NCBI RefSeq assembly: GCF_035083965.1
Contig: NC_089727.1
Span: 22,167,769-22,231,768, forward strand
Reading direction: 5' to 3'
Origin: Branchiostoma lanceolatum
Lineage: Eukaryota; Chordata; Leptocardii; Amphioxiformes; Branchiostomatidae
Length of the DNA: 64,000 nucleotides
This document shows, piece by piece, positions 21,736 through 33,893 of the stretch. Within the stretch, counting starts at the first letter, position 1. Every line of letters begins with the position of its first letter. The translations under genes and the position numbers were made by a program. Below the pieces are notes generated by a model. It saw nothing but the letters and a program-made list of their open reading frames with translations, was not told where the DNA came from and searched no databases.

Positions 21736-23474
21736 AACGCCTGGGAGGAATGAACTTTAAAATCGTGCGTTGAACATGGAAAATCGTGTTTTAAATACAT
21801 CATCTCAAGCTATTTTGAATATTCAAGCCGTCCTCTGGCTTATAATCATATCTTTTGACAAAAATTCCGTCATCTAGTTGATCGTTGGGATAACATGAAA
21901 TGGTATTGATCTACTTTTTATCTTCTGGTCATTCCTGTATGATTTCCAGCGGATGAGCACAGTTGTGGCAACCAGGTTGCGCTCGGGACTAGCTCTTGTG
22001 TAGCGCATCGCGTGAAGTTTCTTCGCCCTTAGACGTGCTGAATACACGGTCTGTGCTATAATGTTTTGATACCTAATTCACATTGATTTACTAAATCACA
22101 ACAAACGCTACAATTTTCCCCTAATAATATCAACAGCTTTGTACTTTTTTTAGTCGCGGATGAATGTAGCAAATGCATCATGGTAAAGGGGCCAATCTCG
22201 CAGTCAGGCCTAGGCCAGGGCACGTCAACATGTAGACAAAACGTTCCAATATGGGACGTTAAGCATTATGGTTAGGTTTTTGACTGCGTCGTCTTCGAAT
22301 GCATGGTTATCAAAGCTTTTTAGACAGTGCTGCAAATACTTAAGTCTCTTAAGTTTGTAATTCTGGCGGTGTTACTGACCCCATTTTCAAAAACCGCTGA
22401 CAAAGAATTTACTAACTATGGATAAAGGCGACTTAACGTTACTTCATATGGGGAAAAATTAAGCTATCCACAACCTAAAAACACGTCAAAAACCAGCCGG
22501 ACCCACTCCTCTGCTTGGAGAGTACACTGCTCCAAAACTGCACCACTGCTAGGTACGGAAAAGTCACATTTACTATGTCGACGTCTTCCAAAATGTGTAT
22601 GATATAGATAAAGATTTATTCTATTGATATATAGGCTGTACTATTTCATCATCACTTTCAAATACGACACTGCAATGCCAAACCTTTGTGGCCCATATAA
22701 TATCAACATACAGACTCATATATCAGCACACTAGACACATCTACTAGTCCTGTACCACCAAATGATTTTTAACCCTATCTAGGCTGTCCCCCCTTCATAA
22801 CTTCCAAACGGCATGGTGTATGATCCAATTTGCAGGGGGTGATATCAAAGCATGTAAATATTAATCACTATCCATGATAAGCCTTGATTATTTGGCGAAG
22901 ATAATGCGTTCGTGGAACTCTAGTTCTCAATGAAATGTGCAAAATAGCGATTTTTAGGGTCGAAAAATTGATCAGCTCAGTTTCCAAGCAAACCTACCTC
23001 ATTTTTAAGCTGAACATCTTCTTTTATGATCCCCAAAGTATTATATCTAATTCATAACGGGAAATTGCCGAAAATTTCTAAGCTTTGATTAGATGTCCTT
23101 GGAGTTAGCCCATATTTTTGCGGAAAAAAATGTTGAACATCAGTAATTAGATACTTCAATTTTGGAGCTTTCATGTTGTGACATCGCCTTCAAAACCTAT
23201 AGTTGAGGAGTCAATATCTCTGGTAAAACGTCTGTATTTAGTGCCGTGCTGACGATTGCTTTATAACTGTTTCATTCAGGATTAATATTGTCTGGATTTG
23301 TTTTTGCATTTCGATTTACCAGAGACGGAATCTGATAGTTCTTGCAAAACGTTCCATCCTCCGTTGATCCGAATAATTTAACTCTTACAACATCTATAAC
23401 ATATTCGATATTGCGAACTAATACTGCTTAGGAGCAGTAAAGCATTTGGAACGGAGGGGGAATCGCGGAAAAAC
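21736..23474. other. Intergenic, no gene seen
   Basis: Contains a short relative of the dispersed repeat at 4793 near 22890-22920 (GGCGAAGATAA..CGTGGAACTCTAGTT). Otherwise AT-rich with no supported frames. Confidence 0.5.
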
Positions 23475-24174
23475 GGTAACGGAGATTACACACTGTCGAC
23501 AAAAGGCGTGTTCACCAGACGCAAGTCACCAAGTTTTAATTGATCGACTTCAGATTTCTTTTCTTCTTCTTCAAACGTATCAAAGGCTATAGATTACTTA
23601 TTGTCTTGAGGTTAAAAAAGAATTCAACTTTGGAAACAAAATCTGGAAGAAAGAGTAGAAAATTGGACTATGATAACCCTACAGGGGGTTTCTCTCAGTT
23701 GAATCTATACTTTTCTATTCTAGTTCAAACGCTTTCGCGTTATGGTGCACAACTACAAAAAGTTCTGCACCAGGTTATGTATTTTCCGCAACAGGTGTAA
23801 TCTCCGTTACCGGTAACGGAGCTTACTACTTCAGTAAAACTTCGGCTTTTCCTTCAAAGGGATTTCCGTTTTTGCGTCCCATCTTTTATTATTAAAAGGA
23901 CGTATGTACGGACATTTAGAAAATGGGCAGCGTTCCTTTACCAGACCTTGTTAACAACCCAGAGAGCATCAAACAATGGTAACGGAGATTACATTCATTA
24001 CTGTACTGTCATTTGTTCGAGGAGGTGGTTCACAACTGATAGCAAACACTTCTTATTTGTTCCTTTTAAAAGCCACCAAAGCTTTAAGTCGTCATAAAAA
24101 CGACAGGTTGGCACCTTATATGTGGCATATCTTAATGTCAGGAACGTCTTACTTTAAACGGTAACGGAACTTAC
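23475..24174. repeat. Cluster of GGTAACGGAGATTAC boxes
   Basis: The 15-mer GGTAACGGAGATTAC at 23475-23489, its reverse complement at 23797-23811, GGTAACGGAGCTTAC back-to-back at 23812-23826, the exact motif at 23978-23992 and GGTAACGGAACTTAC at 24160-24174. The central pair forms a near-perfect palindrome. Nothing recognisable lies between the boxes. Confidence 0.7.
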
Positions 24175-24705
24175 CGTTTTGGGCGACAGGCATAAACCGC
24201 CTTGCACAGCGTACAAGAACAGTAACAGGAGCGATCTGACGTGATTTGTCGGAGGGCCTTAGTTGCTCGATTCACCAGTTAACCGGTCATTCTCTGAACT
24301 GAACTGTTACATTCTCGGCTGCTTTATAAATTTTACATGTCTCCGCAGGCGACAGCCGTTTTTTATAACTCTTTAGGCCACCCATTGCCATAACGTTTTC
24401 TAAGTCAAAACCCATAAGTAATTTTGAGGTGCATTTTTCGTGAAACATGATACATGAAAATGAAGAAAGCATCGATCGTGTCCTTAATTTGGCTGATATC
24501 AAGTCGTAAAGGCTGGCGACAGCAATTTGTACATTCAAATGAGAACGAGCGTATAGCGGGTCGGAAACTTCCATGCGCATCAGCATTCATTTTGTTGATG
24601 ACGACACCATCCACACAGTGAGTGTTTTAAAGCTCGGGCAGGGTTTTCAACTTCACACTTCACAAATTTGGATATTTTCAATGAACTCTTGGCTTATACA
24701 AATCA

Positions 24706-26230
24706 TTACCTTCGCCGAGAAGGTTATGCAGAGGGTAGCGTTTGTGTGTTTGTGTGTGTGTGTTTGTAACAAACAGCATAACTCGACAAGGCTTGGATGG
24801 ATTGTGGTGATATTTAGTAGGTGGGTAGGTCTTGATGAGACTTGGAAATGATTAGATTTTGGGTCCCCTAGCGGCTTGTTACGGTACTGCAGCAAAAATT
24901 CCTGTTTTGATATCTCGTGTTCTGGACATGCTATGGTCCTGGTTTTTGAGTGGTATATAGCTCTTTGGACAGAGAGTAATTGGTAAAGGTTTTGGCCCCC
25001 TACTGGCTTTTTTGGAACTGCAGGAGCAGGTTTTGCTTCAGACTTTGAAAGGGAATAACTCAAGAAGGGCTTGATGGATGGTCGTGAATTTTGGTAAGTA
25101 GATAGCTTGAGTGATGATGTACATGATTAGATACTTCTTATGCAAATCAGTATCTTATTTGCATAATTAATTAGGAAAGTTTATACATCCGCCAAATTCC
25201 ATGACAGCACTCTCAAACATGTGACATATGTAAGGTTCCGGTCGGAGTTCGAATCTGACCGGGGGATTGGGTCATGACCCGGTAATCTGCCGGAAGTGCG
25301 TGGTCGTCACCCTGATTCCTGCCCGAGATTGCTTGGTGATGGTTTTAGCTGTGCATAAATATTTTGAATCCTCTGAAAAGCCCGTGAGTTGTAGTATTTT
25401 TGGGCGCGGTGCAGTTGGTTCGCTATCGAAGCCTTTTTTGTATTAGTCCGCGGCAACGGTGATGCGGTTTTCTCGCCTGATGACCCAAATAGCATCGTTT
25501 TAAGTGCATTTTCACCGAATTTGCGTCATCGGAGATTGCGAAAAAGTTATCACATGACTTTTTTATATTTTTTTCATTTTTCAGAGACACCATTTACTAA
25601 CCTTCCTCAGCATATATGCCGTGACCCCAGGAAAACTCGTTTTTTCCGAGCAGGTTCGATCAAAAAAGTGTGAAAAAATGATAATTTTCGAGTGCAAAAT
25701 TTACATTTTACTATGGTTTCTACCCAAAATAAAGTGACAATGGACAATACCGATAAATACATCGGAAAACAGCAGAAAACCGCTTTTCGACCATGTGATT
25801 ACATTTTCCGTCCTACTTTTCTTGGCGGAACTGTAGCCCGTCGACCTGAGGGTGTCGGCCTATACACGAAATCGCAAAAAAACTCCGGTCCGAGACCGTA
25901 ACTGAGGAGGAGAAAAATATCAATAGATATCAACTATGCAAATGAAGACCTCATTTGCATAATTAATGAGAAAATACTATAACTCAAGATGGGCTTGATG
26001 GATGGTCATGATTTTTGATATGTAGATAGATTACGTGATGCTTTGTATGATTGGATATGATTATTCAAATCAGATTCTAATTTGCATAACTAATGAGACA
26101 ATTTTTAAAACCTGCTGTGTTCCATGATATAACTATTCAAATATGTGACATTTGTAACTGAGGAAGAGAAGAATGTTAATAGAAAGAAAATATGCAATTG
26201 TATGCGCAATTTGCATCATCAATGAGAAAC
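24706..26230 (+). repeat. Dispersed repeat family C, copy 2 (with nested insertion)
   Basis: Opens TTACCTTCGCCGAGAAGG and carries the TAACTCAAGAAGGGCTTGATGG, GTGACATNTGTAA and TTTGCATAATTAATGAG phrases, with two internal tandem sub-copies near 25050-25230 and 25975-26160. Interrupted by the element at 25234-25897. Confidence 0.65.
25234..25897. mobile_element. DNA-transposon-like insertion with GTAA target duplication
   Basis: Termini GGTTCCGGTCGGAGTT (left) and, reading inward from the right, GGTCTCGGACCGGAGT form imperfect inverted repeats. GTAA is present on both sides (25230-25233, 25898-25901). The sibling sequence near 26147-26175 reads GTGACATTTGTAACTGAGGA without the insertion. No transposase frame, so non-autonomous. 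Confidence 0.75.
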
Positions 26231-26271
26231 TACTATAATTACATACAGGTAAATGATGGCAGATTCATACT

Positions 26272-26522
26272 TGTGGCATTTGAAAGTTATGTGAATGTGA
26301 ACATCGTTGAATCAAATTATGCTAATAAGGACCTCCTTTGCATAATTGATGATAAATGTTAGCATAATCTTCTTTGATAAGCTCATACTTTGGACAACTT
26401 CTGTTATTTGGGTGAAGAGGATCAACTGGTATGATTTATGATTGATGAGAAACACTCCTAAATATGTCAGTCATAAAGGTTAAAATCATTTTGCGAAGGT
26501 ATGAGGTCGTGGAACTCTAGTT
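26272..26522 (+). repeat. Dispersed repeat (inverse copy of 4793-5011)
   Basis: Starts TGTGGCATTTGAAAGTTATG and ends GAGGTCGTGGAACTCTAGT. Carries the same landmarks as the copy at 4793-5011 in reverse. Confidence 0.7.
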
Positions 26523-27029
26523 TGTTTATTCATTTGTTTGTAGGATGTCAAATTTGGTGATCTCGAGGGCTGAATAGTCTCCAAACGCTGCTAAACGTCC
26601 GAGAGGACGCTGACCCCTGAGGACCAGACAAGCTCCTCTTCAACTTTGCTTAGCGATATTTTAGTGATTTGGTCTGACGAAAAGCATGATTGTATCGCTT
26701 GTTGTAAGACGTTAAGTCGGAAATGTAGCTCTGCTGATGATTCTTACATACATCTTAAGTAATTAAGGCGGATCATATAACAGAACTGTTTACATCTTGC
26801 TTTCACTGGTGTATATTCATTGATGATGGTGGTGGTAGGTTTAAACACAAGCTCTCTCGGAGTCTTTTGAATTGATTTTTATGGCTTATGTTTCACTGCC
26901 TAAGACAAAGATTTAAAGGTGAAAAAAAAACAGGTCAATCTCTGACAGTCCCCTTTGTCGTTTTTGTCGTCTACTTATTTTCTGATTCGAAAGATAGAAG
27001 GTTGAAAGCAACTTGTAATTTTAAATGGG

Positions 27030-27245
27030 TCGCTAGAGGCCATGATTGCACGGTTGTTGCACGCTGGTGCACTGGGCAGGTCGCGTTCAGAACACAATAG
27101 AATACAGGCCCTCTTAGTGTACAATTGGCATTTTCAAAGAACGCTCCGAACAATTCAGATATAATTCCTCGACATGAGAGATAATCCTTACCACAGATCA
27201 TGCTCACATGTTACTCTGTACAAGTGACACAGTGCAGTCCGTACC
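27030..27245 (+). repeat. Dispersed repeat family B, copy 2
   Basis: Same orientation and landmark order as 5110-5345. It runs straight into the minisatellite at 27360. Confidence 0.65.
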
Positions 27246-27359
27246 GCCCGTAGCGATCTCAGATCTCAGAAAGCCATGTGCATAACACGACTGACATGTT
27301 TTGCAAGTCCGTCTGTCCAGGTGACCATAGCCCTTTAGACAACTCTGGTTACTTTGGAA

Positions 27360-27740
27360 AGCACCATTCAAACTATACAGGTCGAGGACGGACGCTACTG
27401 GTGGGGATAAGGACGCTAAATGCCTAGGCACAGACGGTACAGGTTTAGGTACAGACGCTACAGGTCGGGGTGAGGACGCTATATGTCGGGGCACAGACGC
27501 TACACGTTGGGGTACAGACGCTACCTGTCGGGCCTCAGACATTACAGGTTGGGTTATAGACGCTACAGGTCGGGGTACGGACGCTACAGGCTGAGGAACA
27601 GACGCTACAGGTCGGAGTACAGACGCTACAGGTCGGGGTTCGGACCCTTCAAACTACTCCGATTGCTTTGGAAAGCACCATTCAAACACTACAGATCGGG
27701 ATATGGACGCTACAGGTCGGGGTACAGACGCTACGTATCA
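27360..27740. repeat. ~21-bp minisatellite (GACGCTACAGGTCGGGGTACA)
   Basis: About 15 imperfect units of the type GACGCTACAGGTCGGGGTA. At both ends the array is bordered by the same segment, TTTGGAAAGCACCATTCAAA (27352-27371 and 27668-27687). Matching Arg/Tyr/Gly-rich and Ser/Val/Pro-rich frames on opposite strands are artefacts. Confidence 0.85.
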
Positions 27741-27744
27741 TAAA

Positions 27745-30038
27745 CGCGTCTCCAGTATAAGAGTTGTGTACTATGTGTGCACATGATGAGACATGGCAGC
27801 GAGATTCCGTCGCGGCTTTGTCCTTTCTTCCCTCTCTGTGTTAGGAACATCCCGAAGCTACACTCATCTGACAAAGTACATTCCTCCATTTCATCCCTTT
27901 CACATCATTTCACTACCATAGGATAATCGCCTTGCCAGCTTTCTTTTAAAAGTATGTCTTGATTTTTTTTTAATAAAGTAGATTTGTCAGTGTTTTGATC
28001 ACTGCTTTTCAAATAGATAGATATTCCAATGTTCGTTTTATGTTTTCACGTTATATATTCTATAACCTTACGATAGATTTGTACGTATTTTGGTGTTTTT
28101 CTGATTATCAAAGTTCGCGAGAATGCCTTATTGCTTTGGACTCCCTTGCTGTCTTTTCAAGTAATGCAACGTTACAAACCGACTCTCCCTACCGGAAAGT
28201 AGTGTGGTATTGTACATATACAGCTGGTCTGACCTGCGAATGTAAGTTAATGACTTCAATTTTTGGCACCTAGGGCAACCTAGCTGAGCATCAATACATG
28301 ATTAGGCCAGGGCTATGGAACTGGGAAATTCATACGAAAATTCTAAATATTTCACTGAGGTATGAGATCCTCAATTCCTTGTTTACACATCAAACTCACA
28401 TGACCGTAAACAAAGATTCTAGTCAATACTAGAACAAAGCCTGCCCTATGAAAGTATACTTGGCAGAAAGAGGAAGTTGAAATATCATTTGTTCCGTCTT
28501 TACAACCGTTTCCGAATCTTGCTGCGGCTGACGGAGTTCTATTGTTGGCTCTGCCAGGCGGGAACGGTTTCAGAGAGCAGTCCGGTGGGTTCTCTGACCC
28601 ACATGTCTCCCAGCAGTGTGTTTCCAAGTGGTACAAGTGGTTAGTTCAGGTGGGTTCGGTCTTCATTGTCGGGTTGTATGCTGAGTAGAGCCGATGGGCA
28701 GTGTGGGGTGCTCCTGTGGTAAATGTAGCCATTTGTTTAATCAATGCGTAGCAGATAATCCTACGATTTCTAAACCGTAGTATTTTCACGCAAACTGGGA
28801 CAGAAGACAGTATTTCCGGTAACAGGACAGCTGATTTTTTTAACAGCAATTGTACAACTATCCTCAGAATGTACGACAACAGTAGTACGATAGTTCTACG
28901 AGGGTGAGCGTTCCCTTAAGTCTCTGTTTTATAGTTAAAGCGAGATTGGTTTCTATGGTGTCGTTGTGAAAGGCATTATCGTATAAAAGTGAAAATTTAA
29001 CTGGATATAAGATATGGGTTTAAAGCTTTAGGTTACGACCGTCAACAGATCGCTTTGATGCTGCAAACAACCATATTTCTCACCGACAAACGAAACAAGC
29101 CTTATACGCATTAATGACTTTTTCAGCTGTAGGTAACATGACTTCCGGTGGATAGCCCACGGTGGCTTAATCACAGACAGTATTTGCTTGGTTTCCAATG
29201 ACTTTAGAGTATGGTCAGGTCTGTACAATGCGGAACTTACGTATGTCAAATGTTTGCCGTAGCAGATGTTCACACGGTACTATAAACTGTAACAATTCAT
29301 GTATTGACTTTATATGCAGGACTAAAAGAAATGCCATGTACTTTTGATTGATTAAAAACAGAATACAAAGACGTTGTGTAGGACATCAACGACCAATTTG
29401 AAAGTTTATATCGATGCGGGGACGCCAAAGGAAAGTGAGGAAGTGTATGCATTTACGTGCCTTGGGCATTTTCATTTGTTTATTTTTCTTTCTCCACTTC
29501 TGCTTTCTGTTTAAAGCACTTTAAAATGCAGAAATAGATAAGGGAACAGGTCGTCAGAAGGACAGAGTTATTGAGAAAAGGGAAGTGTTTATTTACAATC
29601 TGTGGACCAGATTTTGGGACGGGCCGTACAGAAGCGCCATCTGCCGATATGATAAGTAACTGCATTTCATATGCCCATTGCAATAATGGCCCCCTGTTAC
29701 GCTTAAACATGTGGACTTCCTCTTCGTTCGTTGATCTGCAAGAAGCTTATTAAACACCGTTTGAAATCATGTGCTGTTCACTGCTCAAACACAAGTGATC
29801 TCAGTCAAGTCCAATCTATTGTATGATGGATGTGTCAAAACGGACTGAAAAATTTAAGATCAAATTTGTCATATTGTAATTAAGTGAACTGAATAGTACG
29901 GAATTGTTTATAACGTTACATCTTCATGCTAAAAAAAGGGCTTCTATTATTTTTTAATAAATTAAGTCATCACGAATCGTAATCTCTTGTTTCACAGGAA
30001 GTGACGTTCGTTGTATCCTATCCCATCATCCATCCGGT
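27745..30038. other. Intergenic, upstream of the beta-helix receptor gene
   Basis: A minus-strand frame at 28352-28636 is Cys-containing but matches nothing I know. TTGTTTCACAG at 29988-29998 could be the acceptor of a 5' UTR intron just before the start codon at 30039. No other support for genes. Confidence 0.4.
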
Positions 30039-33000
30039 ATGAAGACTGGAGTGTTTGCCGTGGTGCTGTGTCTGTTGTGGGGTAAGTAGCACATGAATTC
30101 CTTGAAAAGTATGCGTTTGCTTCTAAGCATGCTATATTCGGATTACATTTAAATCATGTATCAAAGACATGAAATTGTATCAAGTATATGTACTTTAACT
30201 GTTTTTGATGTGTCAAAGCGCAGTAAAAAGTATGTTTTCATACTTCCATAGTGATACTTAACCAAATCTAGGTACCCAGGAAGTATCATACCTGTTAAGT
30301 GTCTTTCTTATAGGAAAAACGTTAGGACCTGGTAAGAATATAATACGGACATAGGGCGTTTAGATTCGAAGTCAACTACCAAAACTACATTTACACGTAA
30401 CACCATGTAACGTAACCATTTATTCTCTAACTTAGACGTTGTCCAGGTGACCGGAAAGGAGTGGTACGTGAGCAGGATAAGAGGAAGTGACGTAGAAGAC
30501 TGCTCGCATCGCCATCTTCCATGTCGAACCATCCGTCGTGCCGTGCAGCAGGCAGAAAGTGGTGACGTCATCAATGTCGAGTCCACTCATACAATTGATG
30601 ACGTCTACAAGGAGTGTGTATCTAGCCCTATTGTCATTAGTATGAACCTGACTTTAAGATCCTTGGAATGGAAAAACCAAAGTTATAACACCAACACTAG
30701 GGTAGCTAAACGTGCCGTAGTTGATTGTAGTGGCGGAAATGTTGCTTTCGAAATCAGAAACTGTTCAGAGACCAGTGGGCCATGCAAGGTCAAGTTTAAG
30801 GGGTTCTTGTTCCAAAATGTGACGACAGCGGTCAATGTCACAGACATGAACCTTGACATCATCTCTTCCACCTTCCACTGTGTCCGTAACGAAAGCGAGG
30901 CTATATTTCCATATTGGAAATACTGCATGCACATTTTCGGGAGTAAAAATAGCACCGTATTCGTTGCCATCCGAGATTCGGAGTTCAAAAACCTCGCCGT
31001 TGGAGCTATCAAGGCCTCCGACACAAAATATCTGGAACTTTCGAACGTTAAATTTTTGTCGTCTTCGCCGATGCGCACTCCAACGTTTGAAAGAGAGACG
31101 TACTCATTGGTTGACCTTTTGTTCTTCTACACACAGTCTGCTGACGTGGCCATTTCTGACTGTGAATTTCAGAACAACACAAACTACGTAGCTGACATTT
31201 ACGCTCGCACAACCACTCCTAAACAATATGTTTCTTTCAATATCTCCAACACTAAGTTCGACTTTTTTGTCAATCAAACAGCTAGGCTGTGTTACCCGCT
31301 GGCCCTTTACCTGTGGCAACCCAAACAGAGTACATACGGTTCCGGAGCCAAAGCGTTTGATGTATCTGTTCAAAACTGCTCATTTCTAAATCACCCTGCT
31401 ACAGTTTTCCATATTCAGCAAAATAACGACTTCGGCCCAGATCTGACAATTCACGTAGAAGACAGCCTTTTTACGTTCATCCAAAGTGACGTGCAACTGG
31501 ACAAATGCAAACTGGAAAGGCACCAAAGTCACATCAAAGTGGAGAAGGCTAAAATCACATTTTCAAACTGTACATTTGTGAAAAAGACGGACCTAAACCG
31601 TGTACTGCATCTTTCGTGGACTGACGCCGTCGTACAAGGGTGCACGTTTGACAGCAAAGAGGCTAGAGGAGGGAACCTGATCTATTCAACTGGAGGAGAT
31701 CTCCGTCTGGAAAACACTTCTATAACTTCAACCAATTGCAGCCAAAGCAACATCGGAGACGTTCTATACTCTATTGGACCTGGTCGTCTTGAAATGACCA
31801 ACACCATCATCACGGTTTCGTACAACACTCCGGGTAATCTGATCTTCGTTGCAGTAGAGATGGGGAGGCTGATTTGGAAAGACTCGTTGCTTGTCTGTCC
31901 TCAGGGTTACGGCACGGACAGTCTAACGCCTCGCGGGAGTACCAATTTACCAGAAGGTACCCTGTTTGTCTCCTGTACCCCGTGCCCTTCAGGCCGGTAC
32001 AGCGTCGATTCCGGACTCCGTTACGCAGGAGGTAATGTAAACACCAGTGACGTCACACTGTCGTGCCAGGAGTGTCCGTACGGAGCTCAGTGTGACGGAC
32101 AGACAGTCTCCGCGCTACCAAACTTTTGGGGAACAGTGCTGAGAGATTCTACTCCGAGCCGGATTGAAATGGTGCTGTGCCCTCCCGGGTACTGTTGCGA
32201 AGCGACGCCTTGCGAAAGATTCAACGTCTGCAGTAACAACCGGACCGGCACGATGTGTGGCGAGTGTTCGGACGGCTTCACACGACAGCTCTACTCGGCT
32301 AGGTGCGTGCCTGTTCAAGACTGCCGGCACAAAGACTTCTGGATATCTGTGGTTCTTGTGTCCTTTTCTATCGGTAGTTTCTTTGTTCTTTACCTAATGG
32401 GCTATGGTATCCCTACTTGCTGCAAGACGATATTCAAGAAAAAGGATAAGAAACGCAGAGCTGGCTACATCCCATCTAACATTGACACCCGCCGCAATAG
32501 TATTTGGCATAGGTTTACAAAAGAATGCTCTATGGTTCCCAAAGGTTCATTTCTCTTCTCTGTGTTCTACTTCTACCAGACATTGTCCCTGTTGTTGGAA
32601 GGCGACAGGTACGATTTGGTGGACCGAGATCTGGACAGTTGGGTCCGGAGCGCCCTGTTGTTCTTCAACCTTCGCATCCCGTACTCACCGCCGATACTCT
32701 GTCCCTTTGTCGGCATGACTGCTGCCGACAAGTTGCTGCTAGAGCTGCTCCTATACGTGGCGATCTTGTACGCCATCTTGCTTCTTCTCGCCGTAGTCTT
32801 GTATGTGATAACACCGTTTTGCAGCGGAAGAAACTATTCGATGAGGGACGCTCCTGGTGAAGAGTTGCCTTTCAGGTACCGAGTAGCTCGTGCCGCCACG
32901 TCTATAGCGTCTCTGAGCCAGACCAACATAGCGCTATCTTGCTTCTTCCTCTTGCACTGTGTAAATCTCGGTGGTCACAAAGTCTTTTACTATAACGGGA

Positions 33001-33893
33001 ACGTGCCGTGCGACGCTCTGCGATGGTGGCAGATCGCTGCCATCATTGTGCTTAGCGTGCACACCGTTCCTTTCATCTTTGCGATTTTTCTGCGGCCGTT
33101 TTGCCAGAGAAAGTATGACACTGGACTTAGTGGCGTTCTGCTGGCGTATCACTTCCCGTTGGGGTATATTGGCTTCATTGTTGTCAAGGCAGTTTGCGGC
33201 GACAGACAACAACAACGTACAGACGCACGGAGTCAGCAAGGCCTTAGGTTTGTCACAAACTACGTTGACTCAGCGTACGAGACAACCACCGATGAGACTA
33301 CACACGTCAACCCGAAATGCGCATTTGAAGCCGCCAACTTCTTGCTTCGCTTCCTTATCATTACCATGAACGTCTTCACCAACTGGTCTCCTCTGACTCG
33401 CGCTGTCGGTAACTTTCTCCTCACAACTCTGTACTTGGTTCTTCTGTTCTTTCTCTCCCCCTACATGTGTACAGTTCTTAACGTCTCTGCTATAGTCTGC
33501 TCAGTCGTCCTTAACTTCGTGGCCGGGTCCCAGATTATGTACGCCGGGTTCCACCAGGCTGGGTTCGTGTGGACCCGGCCGGGTCTGCCGTTCTACCCGG
33601 TCTCAATTCTCCTCGGACAGACGACAACAGTCGTGCAGATCGGAGGTCCGTTTCTCATGGTCCTTGTCGTTACAATCGGCTGTCTGTTTTACTCAGAGAC
33701 AAACGGACATGTAGAGCTGACGGCGTTAGTGAATGATGATGCTGAAAGAACGGAGTTGACCATGAGTAGTTTGAGTTCTGTTGATGTCACCCGAAATTTC
33801 GGAGAGACCACACCACTTGTAATGCGGAAAAGATCGGATATTCCACGGAAACCAGAAAGTTCTGATTCGCTACAGGAAAATTTCAGTCATTAA
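30039..33893 (+). CDS. Secreted-beta-helix/multi-pass membrane receptor-like protein (3 exons)
   Basis: Exons 30039-30081 (MKTGVFAVVLCLLWG, signal peptide), 30314-30331 (GKTLGP, 18-nt micro-exon) and 30436-33893. Donors are GTAAGT and GTAAGA, and all acceptors are AG. The 3,519 nt encode 1,172 residues. Residues ~30-520 carry repeating NCSF/NTTI/DCEF-type strand-turn ladders with many N-glycosylation sites and a YVSRIRGSD..PCRTIRRAV start, as in right-handed parallel beta-helix (pectin-lyase-like) ectodomains. Residues ~530-650 are a Cys-rich neck with CPSGRYS, CQECPYGAQCDG, CSNNRTGTMCGECSDGF. From ~654 (FWISVVLVSFSIGSFFVLYL) there are about nine membrane segments, ending with a ~60-residue acidic/Ser cytoplasmic tail. 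Family membership is inferred from architecture; ligand and function unknown. A weak ATTAAA lies at 34005-34010. Confidence 0.85.

Noticed and set aside
25230..25300. tRNA or SINE head (GAGTTCGAATC B-box-like)
   Set aside because: The segment is the terminal inverted repeat of the 664-bp insertion; no A box at the right distance and no cloverleaf.
27204..27743. Tyr/Arg/Gly-rich and Ser/Val/Pro-rich repeat proteins on opposite strands
   Set aside because: A ~21-bp minisatellite with a period divisible by three gives mirrored open frames.
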